From positions 1 to 19,176 of the forward strand of contig JAIQGB010000067.1 in the NCBI GenBank assembly GCA_020072905.1: a DNA stretch of 19,176 bases, in the 5' to 3' direction. The notes below the pieces were generated by a model. It saw only the letters and a program-made list of their open reading frames with translations. It searched no databases and was not told where the DNA came from. Of the stretch, positions 13,979-19,176 are shown one piece after another. The stretch comes from Terriglobia bacterium. Lineage in GTDB: Bacteria; Acidobacteriota; Terriglobia; UBA7540. Every line of letters starts with the position of its first letter. The first letter of the stretch is position 1. The position numbers and the translations under genes were made by a program.

Positions 13979-15271
13979 TTGCCGAAACGCCGTCTTCCCG
14001 ATAAGCGGCCAGCCAAAGCCGAACTCGTCGCACCTGCTGCGCCGGCTGCCGATTCGAATTCTGTCACCAGGATCTGCGCGGTCAGCCTCTACCCGATCCT
14101 GACGCCGCGCGTCTCAGGGGACAGCTCGCAGCATGTGCTGATCAGGCTCGACACCGAGAGCGGCATAACGGGCGTCGGCGAGTATGCCGACGTCACAGAC
14201 CTGCCGTTGACGATGCCTGACCTGGGGGACCTTCAGGCCAGCCTGAGCAATGTCCTGTGCGGCCAGAACGCCATGGAGTTGTCCCGCCTCGACCACTTGC
14301 TGGGGATGCTCTTCACCGGCCGCGGCGACACCGGCATCTATACGGGCAGCCTGCGTGCCGGGATCGAGATGGCCCTGCACGACATCGTCGGCAAAGCGCT
14401 GGGCGTTCCTGTATACGTCCTCTTCGGCGGGCCGGTGCGCACGAGGATCAAGGTCTGTTTTCCGCTCTTCCGGAATCTCCATGAGAAGCACGTCGAGTTC
14501 AACCTTCGCCTCGTGGAACGGTTCCGGCGCGAAGGCTTCGACGTTTTCCGGGTCTACATCGGCGGCGTGCCGGAGTACGACGACTTGTTTCTTGCCGCCT
14601 TGCGGAAAGAATTTGGAGACCGCATCACCATGCAGGCTTTCGATCTCAGCAACCACCTGCACGCTGCGGATGCCGTGCGGCTGATCAACCGCCTGCGGAG
14701 GCACTACGAACCGCAGTATGTGGAGAGTGTGGCGCCCATTCACGACGTCAAGGGCATGGCGGAGGTCCGGGCAAAGATTGACATCCCGGTGAGCGAGCAC
14801 GTCGGTGACGGCCGGCACGCGATAGCGCTCTGGGAGGCGCGGGCCGTGGACATCATCAATGTCGCCAACAGCGCGCACGGCGGGATGCGCGAGTCTCTGA
14901 AGGTCTTCGCGGTCGCCGAGGCACTGGGGCTGCGTACCATCTTGAGCACGACCCAGGAGACTTCGCTAGGCACTGCGGCGGAAGCTCACGTGGGAGCGGC
15001 CGTGGTCAACCTGCATTATCCGACCGTGGCGATTGGTCCCAAGCTCTACACCGCCGACCCGGCGCGCCATCCCATTCAGTACGAAGACGGCTACATGCGG
15101 GTGCCCGATGGACCCGGGCTGGGAATCGAGATCGACTGGGAAAAGGTTGAGCAGCTTCGTCATCCCCTGGGCTGGCGGGATTTCGAAATCGACCACTCCG
15201 TCCCGGACGTTCACGACCGGCCGTGGAAAGTCAACCTGGCCACGGGGTTGAAGGGAATGAGGAAGAAGTAA
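13979..15271 (+). CDS. Enolase-superfamily (MR/MLE-like) protein 1, lacking usual catalytic base residues
   Basis: The protein is 430 residues from a TTG at 13979, preceded by TGGAG with 7 bases between; a TTG at 13940 with AGGAG ten bases upstream is the alternative. There is no ATG near the expected N-terminus. Recognisable parts: an N-terminal capping domain (VTRICAVSLYPIL, ITGVGEYADVTDLP), HDIVGKALGVPVYVLFGG, and a barrel whose three metal ligands are in place: Asp222 (in AFDLSN), Glu249 (YVESV) and Glu273 (VSEHVG), with normal 27 and 24 spacing. However, the strand-2 KxK motif is Arg191-Val-Tyr193, the strand-6 Lys site reads INVANSAHGG, and strand 7 reads TTQETSLGTAA, with no His. So a Mg-binding enolase fold is clear, but no known reaction can be given. 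It is first in the operon, one base from the cupin. Confidence 0.8.
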   Translation: MPKRRLPDKRPAKAELVAPAAPAADSNSVTRICAVSLYPILTPRVSGDSSQHVLIRLDTESGITGVGEYADVTDLPLTMPDLGDLQASLSNVLCGQNAMELSRLDHLLGMLFTGRGDTGIYTGSLRAGIEMALHDIVGKALGVPVYVLFGGPVRTRIKVCFPLFRNLHEKHVEFNLRLVERFRREGFDVFRVYIGGVPEYDDLFLAALRKEFGDRITMQAFDLSNHLHAADAVRLINRLRRHYEPQYVESVAPIHDVKGMAEVRAKIDIPVSEHVGDGRHAIALWEARAVDIINVANSAHGGMRESLKVFAVAEALGLRTILSTTQETSLGTAAEAHVGAAVVNLHYPTVAIGPKLYTADPARHPIQYEDGYMRVPDGPGLGIEIDWEKVEQLRHPLGWRDFEIDHSVPDVHDRPWKVNLATGLKGMRKK

Positions 15272-15272
15272 C

Positions 15273-15668
15273 ATGGCGCCCGTCCGAAAGATCAACCTGC
15301 TCGAGCTCCTGGCGAATCAGCCGCCGCGCGCCAATTTCCATGTCCTCGAAATCGACCGGAAATACACCGTGCGTGTGGCCAGAACTGCGGGCCGATTCCC
15401 CTGGCACTACCACCCCAACGGCGATGAGGGCTGGTTTGTCTTCGAAGGCCGCGTGCGGATCGAAATGGAAGACGGCGCGGTGGAACTCGAGCGCGGGGAT
15501 TTCACCACCATTCCGCGCGGCGTGCGCCACTCGCCGGAGGCGCTGGTTCCCGAGACGATTGTCGTCATCTTCAACCTGCGCGAGCTGGGGATGGTGCTGG
15601 ATGACCCCGGAGCGGATTTGGGTGGCTTTGGGGAGAGCGACCTCACCCGGCCGGAACCGCAGCCATGA
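15273..15668 (+). CDS. Small single-domain cupin
   Basis: The 131-residue protein has both cupin motifs. Motif 1 is G40-x5-H45-x-H47-x4-E52-x6-G59 (WHYHPNGDEGWFVFEG); motif 2 is G75-x5-P81-x-G83-x2-H86 (GDFTTIPRGVRH). His45, His47, Glu52 and His86 should bind one metal ion. The ATG follows the previous stop after one base, with AGGAAG inside the upstream coding end as ribosome site; the end overlaps the SDR by four bases (ATGA), so it is translationally coupled. In a uronate locus a KdgF-like role (opening unsaturated uronates) is tempting because the metal-ligand spacing agrees. But the Asp-x-Phe...Arg segment expected after motif 2 is not seen (IVVIFNLRELG instead), so the function is left open. 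Predicted cytoplasmic. Confidence 0.8.
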   Translation: MAPVRKINLLELLANQPPRANFHVLEIDRKYTVRVARTAGRFPWHYHPNGDEGWFVFEGRVRIEMEDGAVELERGDFTTIPRGVRHSPEALVPETIVVIFNLRELGMVLDDPGADLGGFGESDLTRPEPQP

Positions 15669-16441
15669 TGCTGAACGACAAAGTCGCCGTGATCACCGGA
15701 GGCGGCTCCGGCATCGGCCGGGGCATCGCTCGGGTCTTCAGCAAACACCGAGCACACTCGATCATCCTCGACGCGAACGCGGAAGCGGCGGAGGCCGTGG
15801 CGCAGGAGATCACCGGGGAGGGTGGATGTGCCCGCGCCGTTGTTGTGGACGTTTCCTGCGCAGCCCAGGTCAACAGGACCTTCGAGGAGATTCAGAAGCA
15901 CACCGAGAAGCTCGACATCCTGGTCAACTGCGCGGGGATTTACGTTCACAAGGACGCGGTGACTCTGGAGGAAGCGGACTGGGACCGCTGCCTGGACGTC
16001 AATCTGAAGGGCGCTTGGCTCTGCTCGAAGCAGGCCATTCCCAGGATGGTTGCCAACGGCGGCGGCTCGATCATCAACATCGGGTCCACGCACGCCGAGC
16101 GCGCCCAGGGGAAAGCCTTCCCTTACGGGGTCAGCAAAGGCGGCCTGATTTCCCTCACCCGCAGCCTGGCGGTCGATTTCGGCCGGGACGGCGTCCGGGT
16201 CAATCTGATCTGTCCGGGGTTTGTGCTGACTCCGCTGACCCTGGAACTCTTCTCGGGGCCGCGCGCCGCGGCGCTCGAAGAGTTGATCGCCATGGAGCCG
16301 ATGCCGGTCCGCATCTACCCGGAGGACATCGCCAACGCCGCGCTCTTCCTCGCTTCGGACATGGCGCGTTGCATCACGGGCACCACCCTTTACGTCGATG
16401 GGGGACGAACCATTTCCGCCGGCATCGACCACGCCGAGTAG
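15665..16441 (+). CDS. SDR-family NAD(P)-dependent oxidoreductase
   Basis: The 258-residue classical short-chain dehydrogenase has a dinucleotide motif TGGGSGIG (11-18), Asp36 after the second strand (favouring NAD over NADP), NCAG (88-91), Asn113, and the catalytic Ser141, Tyr154 and Lys158 (INIGST ... YGVSK). The C-terminus carries the usual GTTLYVDGG cofactor/substrate closing loop. The start is fixed by the ATGA overlap with the cupin stop. In this setting candidate substrates are deoxy-ketouronates (KduD-like) or L-rhamnose and its acids; the sequence alone does not decide. It is followed after three bases by the transporter gene, so it is part of the same message. Cytoplasmic, soluble. 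Confidence 0.87.
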   Translation: MMLNDKVAVITGGGSGIGRGIARVFSKHRAHSIILDANAEAAEAVAQEITGEGGCARAVVVDVSCAAQVNRTFEEIQKHTEKLDILVNCAGIYVHKDAVTLEEADWDRCLDVNLKGAWLCSKQAIPRMVANGGGSIINIGSTHAERAQGKAFPYGVSKGGLISLTRSLAVDFGRDGVRVNLICPGFVLTPLTLELFSGPRAAALEELIAMEPMPVRIYPEDIANAALFLASDMARCITGTTLYVDGGRTISAGIDHAE

Positions 16442-16444
16442 CGC

Positions 16445-17737
16445 ATGGGATCATCGCCCGCGATTGCGCCTGTTGGCCGCGCCGAGCGCACGGTTCTGGC
16501 ACTCCTCTTCTTCGCCACGCTGATCAATTACCTCGACCGCCTGGCAATTTCCATTGTCGCCCCCACCTTGCAGGACCAGTTCTCCTTCTCGAATGTCGAT
16601 TACTCGCACATCGTCTTCTTCTTCATCTTCGGCTACACCCTCGGCCAGACGCTGTTCGGCAAACTGATCGACCGCATCGGCACGCGATCGGGGCTGTTGA
16701 TCTCGGTGGGGTTGTGGTCGGTCGCCGCCTGCCTCCACAGCCTGGCCGTGGGCGCCTTCACGTTTGGTCTTTTCCGTTTCCTTCTCGGCTTCACGGAGGG
16801 AGGAAACTGGCCGGGCGCCGTAAAGGCGGTCAGCGAAAACTTCCCGGTTCCGCGCCGGGCTTTTGCCGTGGGCGTCTTCAACAGTGGGTCCATCCTTGGA
16901 GCCGTCCTCGCCCCACCGGCTATCGTCGCTATTGTGCATTGGTGGGGATGGCGGCCCATGTTCACCATCGTGGGCGTGAGCGGATTCTTCTGGATTGCCG
17001 CGTGGTCTCATTTCTACGGGCGCCGCGCGCCGAGCAACAGGCAACCGGTCGATTCAAATCGGGCGCGGCGCGGTTCGACCCTTCAGCACTTGCGGCGGCG
17101 GGCCGTCTGGGGACTGATGATCGGGCGATTCTTCTCCGACCCGATCTGGTGGTTCTATGCCTTCTGGCTGCCCACTTATCTCGCCCAGGCCCGCGGTTTT
17201 GACCTGGTGAGTATAGGAAAATCCGCATGGATCCCTTACACGGCCGCCGGCGTGGGAGGATTGTTGGGAGGCCACGCCTCGGGCCTGTTGGTCCGGAAGG
17301 GGTGGACGCCTGTCGCCGCACGCAAGGCCGTTATGGTCGCGGGCGCCATTTTGATGTTGGCCGGGTTACCGGCAATCTGGGCGACGAGCCACGTGGCGGC
17401 GCTCGCCTGGATCAGTGTGGTGCTGTTCGGATACGCGGGTTGGGCGAGCAATATGTTGAGCCTCCCGGCGGACCTCTTTTCTTCTGCCTCGGTGGGAGAG
17501 ATCACCGGACTCAGCGGCACCGCCGCGGCTCTGGGAGGCATGCTGCTGACGCTTGCCGTCGGGCGCATCGTGCAGCGATTCTCTTACGGCCCCGTGTTCG
17601 TTGTGGCATCCATCATGATTGTTTGTGCGGCGGCGGCCATTCTCACTCTGGTGCGGGAGGATGGCAGGCGACAGCCTGAGCTTCCCGTCGTGCCGCCCCC
17701 CAACGGGGTTGCGCGCGAACCCGCGCGTGGGCTGTAA
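16445..17737 (+). CDS. MFS transporter, ACS family, hexuronate (ExuT)-like
   Basis: The 430-residue protein has about 12 predicted membrane segments. Signatures of the anion:cation symporter family: NYLDR at 28-32 in helix 1, the loop motif GKLIDRIGTR (72-81), and FRFLLGFTEGGNWPGA at the start of helix 4, followed by PVPRRAFAVGVFNSG. In the second half, WWFYAFWLPTYLAQARGFDL, then SIGKSAWIPYTAAGVGGLLG, matches the pattern of bacterial hexuronate and sugar-acid carriers. It would import acid sugars by proton symport across the inner membrane. Hexuronate or aldonate specificity is an inference from similarity and from the lyase/rhamnosidase genes. The ATG lies three bases after the SDR stop; the C-terminal tail from about 405 is Pro/Arg-rich and cytoplasmic. 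54 bases separate it from the next gene. Confidence 0.85.
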   Translation: MGSSPAIAPVGRAERTVLALLFFATLINYLDRLAISIVAPTLQDQFSFSNVDYSHIVFFFIFGYTLGQTLFGKLIDRIGTRSGLLISVGLWSVAACLHSLAVGAFTFGLFRFLLGFTEGGNWPGAVKAVSENFPVPRRAFAVGVFNSGSILGAVLAPPAIVAIVHWWGWRPMFTIVGVSGFFWIAAWSHFYGRRAPSNRQPVDSNRARRGSTLQHLRRRAVWGLMIGRFFSDPIWWFYAFWLPTYLAQARGFDLVSIGKSAWIPYTAAGVGGLLGGHASGLLVRKGWTPVAARKAVMVAGAILMLAGLPAIWATSHVAALAWISVVLFGYAGWASNMLSLPADLFSSASVGEITGLSGTAAALGGMLLTLAVGRIVQRFSYGPVFVVASIMIVCAAAAILTLVREDGRRQPELPVVPPPNGVAREPARGL

Positions 17738-17791
17738 TGAAGTCGCGGCATAGCAGCCATCAACTTATGAAAGCATCAAGGAGAATAGGTA

Positions 17792-18982
17792 ATGGCCAAT
17801 CCGAACCCGAAGATTTCCAAGATTGAATGCCTCCAGCTCCGTTCGCCGCACGCATCGCCGGACGACTGCGACGGGGCGGTGGACACGGCGGTCATTCGCA
17901 TCACGGCCGATAACGGCGTGTACGGCCTGGGCGAGACGGATGCGCCGCCCAACGCCATCGCCGCGCTGCTCGAAACGCCCACCGCGCACATTTGGAGCCG
18001 CAGCGTCCGCGATGTTCTGCTGGGCGAGAATCCGCTGGAAGTGGAGCAACTCTGGGACAAGCTCTACGAAGGGACGATTTATCACGGGCGCCGCGGCTTG
18101 GGCATCATGCTGATTTCGGCCATCGACATCGCGCTCCACGACCTGCGCGGCAAGTTGCTTGGCAAGCCCGTCTATCAACTCCTGGGCGGGGCGGCGCGGC
18201 CGTTTGTGATTCCCTACGCGACGTTGTTTCCCAGCATGCCGCAAGGACGGCCGTGGGCGGAAATGCGCAAGGCCTGCCTTGCACTCATCGAGAAGGCTTT
18301 GGCCTTCGGCTTTCGCGCCATGAAGATGGAAATGCTCTTCTACGATTTGATCGACGATAGAGAGCTCGTGAAATTCATCCACGAATGTCGCCAGCTCGCC
18401 GGCGACGACCGCGAATTCATGATCGATGTTGGATACCGCTGGAAGAATTTCAACGACGCGCTCTGGGTGTTGCGCCGGATTGAGGACGACAAGGTCTTCT
18501 TCGTCGAGACGCCTCTGCACACGGACGATCTCGACGGCCTGGCGCGCCTGGCGGACGGCACCACCACGCCGCTCGCCGTCGGCGAATTCCTCCAAACTCG
18601 TCACGAATTCCGCGAGCTCATGGACCGCGGGCACTGCGACGTCATCCAACCCGACTTGGGCCGCGTGGGAGGATTCACTGAAGCGATGCGCTGCGCGCGC
18701 CTGGCGGCCGAGCGCGGGCTCTACTGCGTGCCGCACGCCTGGAAGACGGGGCTCACTGCGGCGGCCACGCGGCACTTCGGCGCGGCAGTCCCGAACTGCC
18801 CGTACACGGAACTCTTCCACCCCGACTTCTTCCCCTCGTTCCTGCGGCCGCGGCTGGCCAGGCCCGAGGCGCCCGTCGTGGATGGCAAGTGGGCCTTGCC
18901 GGAAGAGCCCGGCGTGGGCGTGGATTTGGACGAAGAGATTGTCAGCAAGTGCCTTGTCAAGCCGCCGCCAGTGGTTGATTGA
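17792..18982 (+). CDS. Enolase-superfamily acid-sugar dehydratase (mandelate racemase subgroup)
   Basis: The protein is 396 residues, with an ATG placed 8 bases after a strong AAGGAG (17778-17783). All key positions of the mandelate-racemase subgroup are present: Lys178-x-Glu180 on strand 2, metal ligands Asp212, Glu239 and Glu265, the Asp288/His315 dyad (QPDLGRVGG and CVPHAWKTG) with the normal 27-residue spacing, and Glu340 on strand 8. This is the catalytic set of aldonate and aldarate dehydratases such as L-rhamnonate, D-galactonate and related enzymes, which make 2-keto-3-deoxy acids. Rhamnonate or a galacturonate-derived acid would fit the locus, but the specificity loop does not allow a choice. 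It differs strongly from enolase protein 1 in the same operon, so the two are not redundant copies. Cytoplasmic. Confidence 0.87.
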   Translation: MANPNPKISKIECLQLRSPHASPDDCDGAVDTAVIRITADNGVYGLGETDAPPNAIAALLETPTAHIWSRSVRDVLLGENPLEVEQLWDKLYEGTIYHGRRGLGIMLISAIDIALHDLRGKLLGKPVYQLLGGAARPFVIPYATLFPSMPQGRPWAEMRKACLALIEKALAFGFRAMKMEMLFYDLIDDRELVKFIHECRQLAGDDREFMIDVGYRWKNFNDALWVLRRIEDDKVFFVETPLHTDDLDGLARLADGTTTPLAVGEFLQTRHEFRELMDRGHCDVIQPDLGRVGGFTEAMRCARLAAERGLYCVPHAWKTGLTAAATRHFGAAVPNCPYTELFHPDFFPSFLRPRLARPEAPVVDGKWALPEEPGVGVDLDEEIVSKCLVKPPPVVD

Positions 18983-19027
18983 TGCACGCCGTCGGGGGCG
19001 TCGGGTTACCAGAGAGGTTCCCAGCCC

Positions 19028-19176
19028 ATGCGCATTTCGCGCCGCACGGTCGTCGACGTCAGCCTGCTCGTCCTCGTGAACAGCATGTGGGCCGCGCAGT
19101 ACGCCGCCTACAAAGTTGCCACGGAGAAGATGGGCCCCATCACCGTGAGCGCTTGGACATTCCTGATGGCGTCACT
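19028..19176 (+). CDS. DMT/EamA-family transporter, 3' end outside window
   Basis: The frame starts at ATG 19028, with an AGAGAGG-like ribosome site about 11 bases upstream and 45 bases after the dehydratase stop, and runs off the right edge after 49 codons. The product begins with a short basic segment (MRISRRTVVD), then SLLVLVNSMWAAQYAAYKVA, a first membrane helix followed by the short loop EKMGPITVSAW and a second helix start. This layout is typical of EamA drug/metabolite transporters. Whether it belongs to the sugar operon or starts another function cannot be judged from the fragment. Confidence 0.6.
   Translation, partial: MRISRRTVVDVSLLVLVNSMWAAQYAAYKVATEKMGPITVSAWTFLMAS

Noticed and set aside
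14114..14878. Minus-strand open frame of 254 codons opposite enolase protein 1
   Set aside because: Same reason: a shadow of the real gene, with no ribosome site or motif.
15223..17202. Plus-strand open frame of 659 codons spanning cupin, SDR and MFS
   Set aside because: It runs out of frame through three genes with clear motifs; the product is low-complexity Arg/Pro/Gly-rich.
17738..17791. A separate promoter for the second dehydratase
   Set aside because: The 54-base gap shows a strong ribosome site but no convincing -35/-10 pair; operon read-through is simpler.
17765..18820. Minus-strand open frame of 351 codons opposite the dehydratase
   Set aside because: The plus-strand enolase gene has all catalytic residues and a strong ribosome site; the antisense product matches nothing recognisable.

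Overview
The window is GC-rich bacterial DNA, densely coding, with the look of a carbohydrate-utilisation locus from a member of the Acidobacteriota. That placement is an inference. It rests on a large Oar-like TonB-dependent receptor with an N-terminal carboxypeptidase-regulatory domain and no SusD partner, Tat-exported polysaccharide enzymes, and a CHPERSEGS/LRFTQHD-type intergenic palindrome. No RNA gene, CRISPR array, insertion sequence or attachment site was seen.

Layout. 1-2436 (+) is the 3' part of a GH106-type alpha-L-rhamnosidase, open at the left edge. Facing it is a minus-strand cluster, read from right to left: a 1291-residue TonB-dependent receptor (13496-9621), a UUCG-capped terminator (9583-9552), a C-terminal remnant of a beta-propeller gene (9489-9283), a Tat-exported PL26/YetA-like exo-rhamnogalacturonan lyase (9263-6687), two adjacent paralogous beta-propeller proteins (6606-5503 and 5506-4382), a palindromic repeat (4344-4267) and a Tat-exported GxGYxYP-family protein (4159-2450). 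On the right is a plus-strand operon: enolase-superfamily protein 1 (13979-15271), cupin (15273-15668), SDR dehydrogenase (15665-16441), ACS-family MFS transporter resembling ExuT (16445-17737), enolase-superfamily acid-sugar dehydratase 2 (17792-18982), and the start of a DMT/EamA transporter that runs off the right edge (19028 onward).

How it may work together (inference from families). The receptor would bring oligosaccharides across the outer membrane. The lyase, the rhamnosidase and the propeller/GxGYxYP proteins would trim a rhamnose- and uronate-containing polymer such as rhamnogalacturonan I in the periplasm or outside. The ExuT-like carrier would import acid sugars, and the dehydratase, SDR and cupin would process them. 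Import and catabolism diverge from one intergenic region (13497-13978). Both promoters there carry a TTGACA -35 box, and each has a pair of TGAAA-NN-TTTCA dyads exactly 20 bp apart just upstream. This looks like one shared regulator for both arms.

Most unusual points: the paired dyads at both promoters; an enolase-superfamily protein that keeps its metal ligands but lacks every usual catalytic Lys/His; and decay in the propeller family. Propeller 2 has lost its conserved tail, propeller 1 has lost its proper start codon at the same junction, and a matching orphan tail of a third copy lies 3 kb away.
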